Origin: Lunularia cruciata | Taxonomy: Eukaryota > Streptophyta > Marchantiopsida > Lunulariales > Lunulariaceae | Assembly (NCBI GenBank): GCA_948567375.1 | Contig: OX419762.1 | Coordinates: forward strand, 29,579,465 to 29,643,464 | Length of the DNA: 64,000 nucleotides | Direction: 5' to 3' | Part shown: in pieces, positions 31,905-41,010 of the stretch | Layout of the letters: every line of letters starts with the position of its first letter | Position numbering within the stretch: the stretch's first letter is position 1 | The notes under the pieces: model-generated | Seen by the model: only the letters and a program-made list of their open reading frames with translations | The model's database searches: none | Told to the model about the DNA's origin: nothing | Made by a program: the position numbers and the translations under genes

Positions 31905-32333
31905 TTGTCAGAGGAGGGACGACTGCTTCATCTTCTGGCATCAATGGGTCTTCAAGGGAGCTTTATGCACATTCTGTTCTTGGCTTCAATCTGGCTTACA
32001 TCTGCAGCAGCAAATATAACGTTTGTCAGCAAAGTGGATAGAGCCTTCTTTGTGACCTGCACTACTGGAGACGAGTCAGTGGTGCTAAGTGGCACCAAAA
32101 CAGCTTCGTTTCCTCTCTCGAACGGAATAGGCGTGAAGTGCAACGTCGTCGTGGACGTCTCCCTCTGCGTCCAATCAATCCAAGCTGACCTTGATCCAGT
32201 AAGCGGTCATGTTAAGGCCAAGGAGTCGTACACTTGGACGATAACAGCAGAAGGGATCACATTAGCGAATCAAGATTTCAGCTATCTATGGCCAAGTGGA
32301 TGCTTTCAGACGAATGCTTTGACCATCAACTAA
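31905..32333 (+). CDS. small secreted protein, family unknown
   Basis: A 142-residue ORF. An internal Met at 31944 or 31965 (MGLQGSF / MHILFL) gives a better secretory signal: MHILFLASIWLTSAAA has a hydrophobic core and an Ala-x-Ala cleavage site. The mature part of about 105 residues has four Cys (near CTTG, VKCN, LCVQ and SGCF), enough for two disulfides, and looks beta-rich with alternating Thr/Val/Ser. The segment WTITAEGITL...WPSGCF loosely recalls plant S1/self-incompatibility-type small secreted proteins, but the match is too weak to assign. The start at 31905 is the longest frame; I favour 31944. No intron is needed. Confidence 0.55.
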   Translation: MSEEGRLLHLLASMGLQGSFMHILFLASIWLTSAAANITFVSKVDRAFFVTCTTGDESVVLSGTKTASFPLSNGIGVKCNVVVDVSLCVQSIQADLDPVSGHVKAKESYTWTITAEGITLANQDFSYLWPSGCFQTNALTIN

Positions 32334-33144
32334 TAACCGAAATTTGCTGCAGCTAGTGGAACTCTGTAGAATGGGACATTATGATTCCAATCATGTATAG
32401 CTCCTCCTTCTATTTTCCACAACAGGAGGGTGTAACATTATTGTCTCTTAGTTTCTCTTTATTCCACCATCGACCTCATTCATCCAGTGAGCACAAGGGT
32501 CTTGGTGGAGCCATACGGATCTTGAATATGGTCCAATGGCCCTTTCACGTACCTGGAGCGGGACTCCCATCGGCCCATCAGCCGACTCAACTCTGGAGAA
32601 GCCTACCATCAAAACCATCAGAACTTTGATGGCTGCGAACTGGTTTGAGTACGAGCTCTGTTTTCTAGTTGTCCATTCATTCAAAACTTCTGAAATTTGT
32701 AGATTTCTAGGTCATGACTTGCAAGCTTGAGCTCTATGAACAGTGGATATAGTTTCAAGACAGTAATCTTGGAGGGGTTGAGCAATTCGGGTAAGAAAGC
32801 CTTGGTAGATTGTCTGGTGTTGATCAAACGCCAACCATCTACAACTCTCTCATATTTTCCTGAAGGAGTTGAAGGTTGTTTCTACACCCTTCTTTTGGTT
32901 GGGACGGACCAGACACTAAAAGATGACAAGGGTATGAGTAAATATATACTCGGTGACCTGGTTCTCTCGAGCACAATGGAACCCAATACCTCAACAATGA
33001 GCGGAAGGGTGTATATATATATATATATATATATATTTCAGAGTATAGAATTCGCAATTTTCGATCATTACCAGCATGATCAGGTGAATTCAGGGATGAA
33101 GGCCTAACTTAGCCCGGTTAATAAAAAGCGCTTATAATTCACTG
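32334..33144. other. intergenic region with a (TA)n microsatellite
   Basis: No gene is supported; the plus-strand ORF at 32727-33107 runs through a microsatellite and looks accidental. Confidence 0.55.
33012..33036. repeat. (TA)12 microsatellite
   Basis: About twelve uninterrupted TA dinucleotides. Confidence 0.95.
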
Positions 33145-34614
33145 CTATTGCTGTGCTAAGCAAATGTCTGAGTCTGCCAACCACTCTGTAATGGACTTTG
33201 CAATCAGCTCTCGAGCCTTGTTGACCTCCCCAGGATTTTCGCACTTCGATGCATCACCCTTTGGCTGCAGTGGCGATTGAGGGCATCCTCGCATATCGGT
33301 TCCATGCCCACAGTTGTGACAGGTTATCAAAAATGAGGGTTCTCCGGGTGAAGAGGTCTGTTTTGAAGCCCATCTCCAAGGGTCTTGAGACCCATTCAGA
33401 AAAACAATCTTGGATCCATAAATACTTGTTCCTCCATAGTACAGATTTGTGACATCCACTTCGGGGTTTATCCCAGGTCCAAACACATTTGCACACAGGT
33501 CCAAGTGCCACTGTATGCTAACTCCAGCTGATCTAATGCTGTTCTTATAAGCTCCTTGAAAATAAGCTACCTCTGTACAAACCTGGTACCACCATAACCT
33601 ACTCCCAGAGTCCGGACTCACTGTCGTATTCTTAAGCTTTTCCTGGTCATAAGTGTCCACAGACTCCCCAAATTCACCCAGAAAAAAAGACTCGACGTAC
33701 TTTGCGAAAGCACCCACAACGTCTCCACCATTTGAATAAGCACGCTCTAGAGGCTTACATAGCGTGTCTGGATGCCCATACTGAATTCCCAACGCAGCAG
33801 CATCGGCTAAAAAGTAGAGAAAATCTCCAGCCACCTTCATCTGCTCAGCTCCAAACAGTTTCTTAACCTCTGTGGCATTCTTCTTCAGAGCTGCATCCAC
33901 GTCAGCAGTGACTCTCCTTAACGCATTTGCGCAAACCGGCCCAGCTGACTCTGCGATCTGTCTATCAAAATCCGTGAAGTTGTACACAGCCAACACAACT
34001 CCGGAGCTTGACACTGCACCCCTTGATAAATGAGGATATTTAATCTGAAACCATGCACTCATAGCTCCAGCGTAAGACACCCCAAACACCACCCATGGAT
34101 TATCCCCGCCAGTGCGATTATAACGCTGGTTTACAGTCTCCTGGTAAAAATTCCGGAATGCCGCTAGGTCAAACAACCCTTGCTTGGAAGACAGAAATTT
34201 CAAACTCTCGGTTGTAAAGTCCCCGAAAGGGAGACTCTCCCCGTAATACCGGTGCTCTAAAGTCACAACTGCTGCTCCGAATTGCTCAGCGAGCACCACA
34301 TTGTAATCGTTGGAAATTCCATTGCATGCAGCTTCTCCACAAATCCGCAGGAATATCGGCCCGTCGGGGCCTTCGAAGTGATCAGTAAGTTCGTACCATC
34401 GTTGCGTGAAAGTACGGCGGTCCTGCGGGTTGTAGTGATCCACCCTCTGCTGCATCACCTTCGGGCTCCCTCCAAGAAAATTCACAGAAGCAAAAAGAGC
34501 TCTTGAGACTTGGGCCGCACCGGGTCTCAAAGCGGAAGCATCATCCAGACAGAATCGGAACATCACGAGCACTGTCAGCCAGAGAGTCCATCGTTTCGGT
34601 ATTATCTTCTTCAT
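33145..34614 (-). CDS. serine carboxypeptidase, S28 family (prolyl carboxypeptidase-like)
   Basis: A 489-residue secreted or vacuolar peptidase of family S28 (lysosomal Pro-X carboxypeptidase group; in plants related to the EDA2-type proteins), which cleaves residues next to proline. MKKIIPKRW plus a hydrophobic stretch (about 8-22) forms a signal peptide. The catalytic triad is visible: Ser180 in FGVSYAGAMSAW, Asp411 in NGSQDPWRWAS, His437 in CHNCGHGTDMRGCP. Other family landmarks are QRVDHYNPQDRRTFTQRWY, IFLRICGEAACNG and LEHRYYGESLPFGDF. Several Asn-x-Ser/Thr sites suggest glycosylation. The open frame extends upstream to 34806 (553 residues), but that extension has no signal-peptide character and would bury the hydrophobic segment, so I start at 34614, matching the family's usual length. 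There is no intron, unlike seed-plant relatives, so a retrocopy origin is possible. All key residues are present. Confidence 0.93.
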   Translation of the reverse strand: MKKIIPKRWTLWLTVLVMFRFCLDDASALRPGAAQVSRALFASVNFLGGSPKVMQQRVDHYNPQDRRTFTQRWYELTDHFEGPDGPIFLRICGEAACNGISNDYNVVLAEQFGAAVVTLEHRYYGESLPFGDFTTESLKFLSSKQGLFDLAAFRNFYQETVNQRYNRTGGDNPWVVFGVSYAGAMSAWFQIKYPHLSRGAVSSSGVVLAVYNFTDFDRQIAESAGPVCANALRRVTADVDAALKKNATEVKKLFGAEQMKVAGDFLYFLADAAALGIQYGHPDTLCKPLERAYSNGGDVVGAFAKYVESFFLGEFGESVDTYDQEKLKNTTVSPDSGSRLWWYQVCTEVAYFQGAYKNSIRSAGVSIQWHLDLCANVFGPGINPEVDVTNLYYGGTSIYGSKIVFLNGSQDPWRWASKQTSSPGEPSFLITCHNCGHGTDMRGCPQSPLQPKGDASKCENPGEVNKARELIAKSITEWLADSDICLAQQ

Positions 34615-34806
34615 CTCCGTTTGAACTTTCTTGCCTTCCCGGGGGGGGACTATCCCTCCATCTAAAGGTTCTGCACTCGGAGCGATCCCGTCCTCTTCCT
34701 TAGCTTTGTCAGGCCGGCAATGGTAGCAATAACTCCACGAGATCAAAACTACTTCCGTCCATGATCCGCATGAGCATTTCAGCTGCCTGTTCACCCTACC
34801 TCTCAC

Positions 34807-35871
34807 AATGGAGAAGGCAGAGCCTTTGTACTGAAGTCTAACGTAGTCAGGGGCTTCCTTTCTGCCATATTGGACAGAAGGAAGTGGCTACGTCGTGTGA
34901 ATGTTCATATCAAGGTGACACAATCCGAGAAATTGCGAAGAAACTACTCTGGTGTACACTTCTCTGAAATATGACATACAAAACTAGCAGAAAATTCTAG
35001 ACTAGTTTGTATTGCTTTTGTCCGGATAAAATCTATGCACTTTCTCGAAGTTTTGCTAATAAGCCTCATCATAGTTGTTGACTACAACTACAACTCGAGA
35101 ACTGAACCAAGGGTAAGGTGGGGTGGGGAGGCTAAATGCAGCTTCATTACTGTGAAAATTGCATGATTAATTAAATTCACCCACGCAAGATTGCGTGAAG
35201 TAAAGCGACACACAAAGGATAATAACAAGAAGGATGGGGAGACCCATCAACCAGTACGAGGATAAAGAATGCGTGGAGTTGGCTAGGAAAATTTGTAGCT
35301 TTCCAGGAAAGACTAAACTACGTTTGCTGATTATTAGAAATATCACCGATTCAAACAATATAATCTTCTTACAACGAAGACACTTAAGATAAAGTTATTA
35401 CATCCTTAGTGAACATACTTTGCATCTTCAAGTTAATACAACTCTACCAGGGAGAAAAAGACTGGATTGTTATCCATACTTTTACAAGATAATAGCACTC
35501 AGTTGATTTCGGGGAGGATCATTCGTGTCTAGAGATTTCTTCAAACGTTCGTAGCATCAAGTCTAAAATTTTAAATTCGAAAACTCTTCCATATTGAAAT
35601 TGAGTTCTAAAAAGAGAGATTTTACCGGTCATCACGAGAAATACGCCGGTTCATCTGTTCCCCGGCGGTAACCCAGTTTTCTCCTTTCTTTGGCTGGTGG
35701 AGGTTACTGGAAAAGGCAGTTAGGACTTTGTTCGATAAACATCGGAGAATAGAATTGAACGGGCGGGAAAAGGAAAAGCCCTAGAGGATTAGTTCTCCTC
35801 CCCTGTCGAATGCAGACACTCCTCGTTTGAGCCAGCGAGACGGATGAGCAGAGAAAGAGTTTGAAGGAAGA
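34807..35871. other. divergent intergenic region (S28 peptidase and RPA3)
   Basis: The two genes are transcribed away from each other, so both promoters lie here. No clear TATA box can be assigned. A GC-richer block at 35640-35870 precedes RPA3. Confidence 0.5.
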
Positions 35872-36652
35872 ATGGATGCTTACACGTCGAATCCAGCGCT
35901 GCTGGCCAATGCGGAGTTATTCAGGCGCTTCATGGGCAGGAGAGTGAGAACCGTGGTGAAGGTTGGCAGATTTGAAGGCGGTAATCTTTACGGCCAAGCT
36001 CCCGATGGACCTCAGATTTCGGTTCGGCAAGTAGTCAAGTCGGAAGATTTCACACAGTTCGTGGAAGTGATCGGTGTGGTGGAAGGAGACAACTCTCTGC
36101 GCTCTGAAATTTGTTCGAACTTCGGGGACAAATTCGGTGCTTCCTTGTTCTCTCTCACTGGCTTTGTTTCGAGACATTTGTTTGGCAAATTTCTTCTGAG
36201 AGTTGGTACATCTGAATGCGTGTAGTTACACAGGCCACTGTCAAGAGTATGAACCTTTAACATATTTCTTTCGATCACTCAGAATCTTCGCTGTGGAGCT
36301 AGGAGACCCATATTTGTGACGAGAATCTAGAAAATCTGGCAATAGACTGGAAAATGTCGTGCTTTCACACTTCTGTCGGTCAGTTTACCCTCGGAGTTCA
36401 GGATGTCCGAAGATCGTTAGGGATGCACGATTTTGTGACTCATTAGGATTAAAACTTGCCCAGGGTTAGTTAGCAAGGGATGCTATGAATGAACTGATGA
36501 GTCGATGCGTCCTTAGGCCCACTCGTGCGCTTACTGGATATCTGTTCCACGTTCTCACTGCGTTCCTGAACGATTTGTTGCTCGCAGATTTGGCTCAGTT
36601 CAACACACTTTGTCAAATGGCTAATGGAGCATACCAAGAGATTTTTGTATAG
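35872..36652 (+). CDS. RPA3: replication protein A 14-kDa subunit (two exons)
   Basis: The small subunit of the heterotrimeric single-strand DNA-binding complex RPA, used in nuclear DNA replication, repair and recombination. Exon 1 (35872-36136) encodes 88 residues with the plant RPA3 signature (LFRRFMGRRVRTVVKVGR, DFTQFVEVIGVVEGDNSLRS, NFGDKF). A GT donor follows at 36137. Exon 2 (36588-36652), preceded by a pyrimidine-rich stretch and TCGCAG, encodes DLAQFNTLCQMANGAYQEIF plus Val and a stop. This matches the end of plant RPA3 (a YNELCKLANGEF-like stretch). The codon split (G|AT, Asp) keeps the frame. The protein is 109 residues, the normal size, forming one OB-fold with a C-terminal helix that joins the trimer core. 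Without splicing, the frame would end at 36225 with an unrelated tail. This is the only intron-containing gene found in the window. Confidence 0.92.
36137..36587 (+). other. RPA3: RPA3 intron
   Basis: 451-base intron, GT (36137) to AG (36587), phase 1. Confidence 0.85.
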
Positions 36653-37954
36653 TTTGAGCGAGGATTCTTCGCCGTCGTATATGCATGTGCTCCTGTATCG
36701 CACGAACTATTTAGTGCATATGGTGCACTGAATAGTTGCGAGCTGTCTTTACACCATTTTTAATCATGTCCAGCAATTCGAAACGAAGCTTAGCACGGGG
36801 TGAGAACCCTCATGGAGCTGAAGCGTTCCGCCAACTGCAGAATCGAAGCTGCAGCTCTGAAAATCCAACAGATCTGGTTTTTCTGAGTATTCAGTGAATC
36901 ATCAGTGGATAAATCAGGAGTCGAAGGCCGTAGCCTCGCCACCAGGCCAGAGATCAGACACCTACTTTTGCATTGTGAGCTCAGAGCCTAATTGTACTTT
37001 CCAAACTTTGTCAAACATAATGAAATAAGTAATCTGAGTGTATGAATCACTCTCTGCTTCACTGCTCTGTATCTTTCTCCAATGCTCACTGATGATATGA
37101 TGCCCCACCATTACAGAAAGTGTGCGAACTTTTCAACCACAGTCGCTCGCGGTCTCTCTCACCTGTGTTTCGTAGACATTAGGAGTTTTAATTTCAGAGT
37201 TTCATTACCGTAAAAATTTACGGGACACCCCGTAGAGACCACAGGCCATGAAAATTGAGCACTGAAATTGCCGGGAAATCTAGAGGAAATAACCAACACA
37301 GGAACGCAGGATTGACGATCTACCAAGAACCGTCAAATGTTATAGGTCACCTAGTTATACATTTCTTAAAATTTTACATGACCATTCACGAAACGTTGCA
37401 TGGTTCTATTCCGGGTTCCGCAAGGACCCGATTGCAACCCCCTTTTGTCATGCACATTATGCCACCGTCAAATGAGAGAAAATCCGTTCCTTGGTCAGTT
37501 ACTTTGTGTCACGTAGAGCACTTGCATGCCTTCAGTGAATGTATGAAATTTCCCGTTTGTCCTTCTCCTCCAACGATTACATCCCGTCAACACCTCTGAG
37601 CGTGTTTTGAAATCCATGTGCATTTATACGGCAAGCATCACACATTCACGGAATCTGTAAATGCGCATTCTGCGCTTGCACCTGTGGATATACGTCCTCG
37701 CCATCAGCTGAATCCATTTTACTGGCTCGAGAATCTAGGCTAATTCAAATCGCATGTATTGAAAATGTATGAAGTTCAGGATATCAATTTTGATTGAAAA
37801 GATCTCTGTCCACTTGGAATCTGAGTGAGAAAAGTCCGTTCTTCCGTTCTCATGCGAGTCCTCTCTGCGCAAGGTTGTGGGAGTCAACTTGACAAGCATA
37901 GGATCGAGATGGGGTATCTTATTATCGTCATTGTATAATTTCTCGTCTCCTTGG
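36653..37954. other. intergenic region, nothing supported
   Basis: Only short ORFs with no recognisable domain. Confidence 0.5.
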
Positions 37955-38065
37955 CATCTAGATTTTAGTTGGAATTTCCTTATAGGCAGCAATTTTTACT
38001 TCTTGAGTAGGTGCTTCGAGTTGCAAGAGCTCAACCTGAAGGAAAACAACTTCACTGGGGAGATA
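37955..38065 (+). pseudogene. leucine-rich-repeat fragment
   Basis: Two degraded plant-type LRR units are readable: HLDFSWNFLIG...LSRC and FELQELNLKENNFTGEI, fitting the L-x-x-L-x-L-x-x-N-x-F-x-G-x-I pattern of receptor-like kinases and proteins. No kinase domain, further repeats or signal peptide lie nearby, so it is a fragment of a lost gene or a transposed piece. Confidence 0.5.
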
Positions 38066-38208
38066 ACCTTCGGAGTTTAGTCGATGATGCGCAGATAATC
38101 TACCTAAGAAGTAAATCAAACGGGAGCAGTATCCGTAGCAAAATCGCCCAGTTCAAGTCATCATGTGCTATCAGACAATAGAACAATCTCATACGTTGCG
38201 TGATTAAA

Positions 38209-40224
38209 TCATTCGATAAAGAATGTCCAGATAATGGAGTAAGCTATCACACAAGCGGCAGCAAAAATTTGCATACTTAAAACCGCGACAGCCCCAACAA
38301 AAGACCTCAGATACGTCATAGCTGGAGAGCGACCCGAGGTTCTGCTTGTTACGTGTAGAAGGTTATACCTGAAAACACCCTCAATGGTCCAAGTCACTAA
38401 AGAAGACCAATCGACATCGTCTTTGCCTGCTCTTGTTGCTATTCCCATTTCCTTCGACAGGGTTCGAATTCTTCGAATTGCACGATAAGTGAGGAAAACA
38501 ACACCAAATCCTGTACATGTAGACATGATCCCACTAGGGCCTGGAGGCAGGTTCCCAAAGCCAACAAATGTGAACGCACCTATGCCGAAGACAACGCAGA
38601 TAATCAACGGTACCATAGTTACGAATTGTCTCCCTTCACTGGTGTATAAAGAGCTGTGCTTTTCTACACGCTTGAGTGGTCTCATGGTGAAGTCTAAACA
38701 TGCCAGAATGGTGAAGGTAGCGAAATAAAAAGAGAGACAGTTTAGAGTCCAGAACATTCTTACAATTTTCACCTTGTAGGTCTCGAAGGCTGTTCCAAAT
38801 GGTGGTTGCAAAAAGGCTTCAAATGTGACACCGGCGAGGAGCGCCGCAGTGACCAGAATGGCATTGACGGCATCGAGGGCCTCCCTCTTCCTTTCGCTGG
38901 CCAAGTTCATCACGATTTCGTTCCGAGGATGTCGTTCGAGAATTTCAATGGCGTGCTGGAGTGATCTAGACTCCTCTAACGGTTCGGGAAGAGACACATA
39001 TGCCCGATGCCAAGCCAGCTCTAAAGGCAACAATCCACAGGAAATATCCGGTTTGAAATCTTTACGACAACAAAAGCGCAGCATCATCGCCTTCAGTTGA
39101 TCCCCATTACAGTACCGAATTGCCAGATGGACTGGGGTCTCACCTTGTTGGAACTCATTCAGATCAAAAGGGACATGATTCAGTTGACTGAAGATTGGAG
39201 TGGGAAACCTGAATTTTAAGTCTATCTTGTCCAATTTCAGTATCTGACAAGGTATCCTACCCCCACGAGTAACTTGTCTGTTCAGTTTCACCTTACTGTA
39301 TGATACGAGTGCCGTGAATGCCTCCATTGCTGCCATCCTCACCGCACAGTGCAAAGGTGTCATGCCATACTCGCTATCAGGAGCATTGATTTGTTTTTTT
39401 TCGTACTTATTGAGAAGGTAAGTGACCAACTCACCATTGTCTCGACTTGCTGCTAGATGCAAAGCGTTCTGACCTCCCAGCAGTACCCCACGTCTTCTAA
39501 GGGGACACTTCTCGGCATCCTCAACGGCCCTCTCGTTATCTCTTCGGGTCCTTAAAACAGCCATGTCCCCTCCATCAACTAGGAGTGGGCAGAACTTGCG
39601 CCACTTTTTCTCCCCAAATTCACGAACCACCTTCGTTTTTCCTTTCATAGGTTTCTTACCAATCGTGCGTGATAATTGGTCGTAAGAATATTTCTCTGCA
39701 AGCAAGCGTACCACCTTCATATTGCAAAGGTATCTGGGTTTCATGGCAATGAGAAGAAGTGGAGTGATATCCCGTATCTCATCCCCTGAGCACACATTCA
39801 CACCCGGAAAGGCCAGAAGCAGTTTCACCACTCGGTTATGCCCCTGGGCAGATGCATAATGAACAGCAGTTCTCCCAAATACTTTATCCTTGATGTTTAC
39901 TAAATGACAGGGCCTACCACTCTTGCGAGACTTCTTTAGCAGTGCCTTGACACTCCTCAAGTGTCCGCAGTGAGCTGCCAAATGTAGTGCAGAGAAGCCT
40001 TCGTCAGTTACTGCTTCTACGTCCACTCCTGGCCAACCGAGAAGAACGTTCAATGCAGTTGTGTGACCTTTAATGGCCGCTAGATGTGCCGATGTGAAGC
40101 CTCCAGCAGTTTTCGTGTTTATGTTTACAGTTCCAGCCACGCGAAGTTCTCGAATGAGGTCAAACGCGCCATTGTAAGCAGCTAGATGCAGCTGCTCAAA
40201 TCCCAAGTCTTCGACAAGCTCCAT
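38209..40224 (-). CDS. ankyrin-repeat membrane protein with PGG domain
   Basis: 671 residues, single exon. The N-terminal two-thirds holds about eight ankyrin repeats (FEQLHLAAYNGAFDLIREL, TSAHLAAIKGHTTALNVLL, FSALHLAAHCGHLRSVKALL, RTAVHYASAQGHNRVVKLLL, QNALHLAASRDNGELVTYLL, MTPLHCAVRMAAMEAFTALV, ETPVHLAIRYCNG). A PGG-type domain follows at about residues 445-490 (ALDAVNAILVTAALLAGVTFEAFLQPPFG), then about four hydrophobic segments to the C-terminus. This is the layout of the ACD6/ITN1 ankyrin-PGG family of plant membrane proteins, members of which affect defence or salt/ABA responses. The role of this protein is not known. A basic stretch (KKPMKGKTK) interrupts the repeats near residue 195-205. 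The final hydrophobic segment ends IAYSIIWTFFIE at the stop. Seed-plant relatives usually contain introns; this copy has none. Confidence 0.9.
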   Translation of the reverse strand: MELVEDLGFEQLHLAAYNGAFDLIRELRVAGTVNINTKTAGGFTSAHLAAIKGHTTALNVLLGWPGVDVEAVTDEGFSALHLAAHCGHLRSVKALLKKSRKSGRPCHLVNIKDKVFGRTAVHYASAQGHNRVVKLLLAFPGVNVCSGDEIRDITPLLLIAMKPRYLCNMKVVRLLAEKYSYDQLSRTIGKKPMKGKTKVVREFGEKKWRKFCPLLVDGGDMAVLRTRRDNERAVEDAEKCPLRRRGVLLGGQNALHLAASRDNGELVTYLLNKYEKKQINAPDSEYGMTPLHCAVRMAAMEAFTALVSYSKVKLNRQVTRGGRIPCQILKLDKIDLKFRFPTPIFSQLNHVPFDLNEFQQGETPVHLAIRYCNGDQLKAMMLRFCCRKDFKPDISCGLLPLELAWHRAYVSLPEPLEESRSLQHAIEILERHPRNEIVMNLASERKREALDAVNAILVTAALLAGVTFEAFLQPPFGTAFETYKVKIVRMFWTLNCLSFYFATFTILACLDFTMRPLKRVEKHSSLYTSEGRQFVTMVPLIICVVFGIGAFTFVGFGNLPPGPSGIMSTCTGFGVVFLTYRAIRRIRTLSKEMGIATRAGKDDVDWSSLVTWTIEGVFRYNLLHVTSRTSGRSPAMTYLRSFVGAVAVLSMQIFAAACVIAYSIIWTFFIE

Positions 40225-40291
40225 TACCCCATTATTTCAGGTGGAGGCTGATTTTGTCGATGCTTTCTAGGCTTCCAGTTGCTACTCTCCC

Positions 40292-40708
40292 ATGCCCTTC
40301 ACTCATCAATCCCTCCACCTGAACTGTGCTTTTGTGGCCATGGAGGTACTTAGCTGGCCCAGCTGTTCGAAGCTCATGAGGGACTTTCAACCCATGCAGA
40401 GATCAAATTCCGCAGAGATGAGCATCATCTCTAACGACGGAAAACCCCAACTCTGGAAGAATGAGCAACTCTCGATTGATTTCATGACAAACAACTTCTC
40501 TTTGAAAATCGATGTTCAATTACAGGAGAGAGCAAATACACGAATGGCACAGAGGATTAATTCTGTATTCACTTATCTTGTGGACCAGCGAGTTGCCTGC
40601 ATAGACAAGGTAGAGGCAACCCCATGCCGAACGTTCTCGAATTCCGGTGCTAGCGAGGCAGGCTCAAAGAACCGTGAAGGCCATAAATTTCTCAACCCTG
40701 ACATATAA
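40292..40708 (+). CDS. uncertain ORF upstream of the ankyrin gene
   Basis: A 138-codon open frame divergent from the ankyrin-PGG gene. I recognise no domain, signal peptide or repeat. A Trp/Cys-rich start (MEVLSWPSCSKLM) and a mixed polar rest could be a short gene or chance in a promoter region. Listed with low confidence because it is one of the longer unexplained frames in the gene island. Confidence 0.2.
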   Translation: MPFTHQSLHLNCAFVAMEVLSWPSCSKLMRDFQPMQRSNSAEMSIISNDGKPQLWKNEQLSIDFMTNNFSLKIDVQLQERANTRMAQRINSVFTYLVDQRVACIDKVEATPCRTFSNSGASEAGSKNREGHKFLNPDI

Positions 40709-41010
40709 TGATGACTTGGCAGCGACCTGTAAATTGGTCATTCGGGAAGAGCTTTAGATACTTGATTATAACGTTGACTTTTGTGGTCTGCGAGGGCTTG
40801 AAATACAGGGACCTGCTCGTAAAGAGAATCTCCCGTGACAACCTTCCGGGAGTACGAGGGGGAGAGAGAGAGATGCTGTCCGAAGCCGTCTCACGTGTTC
40901 TTGCGGCGCCTAAGTTTTCAACGCTTTCAATCCACAGTGCATTGATCCAATCACTGCACCCACAAGGCTGTTCACCAAACACAAGGAAAGAATGCTGTGT
41001 CCGACTGTAA

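Noticed and set aside
32727-33107. 126-codon plus-strand ORF
   Set aside because: Runs through a TA microsatellite and has no recognisable features.
34615-34806. 64-residue N-terminal extension of the S28 peptidase
   Set aside because: Would place the signal peptide internally and exceeds the family length; start set at 34614.
36138-36225. Read-through C-terminus of RPA3 exon 1
   Set aside because: The tail has no match to RPA3, while a spliced second exon restores the conserved end.
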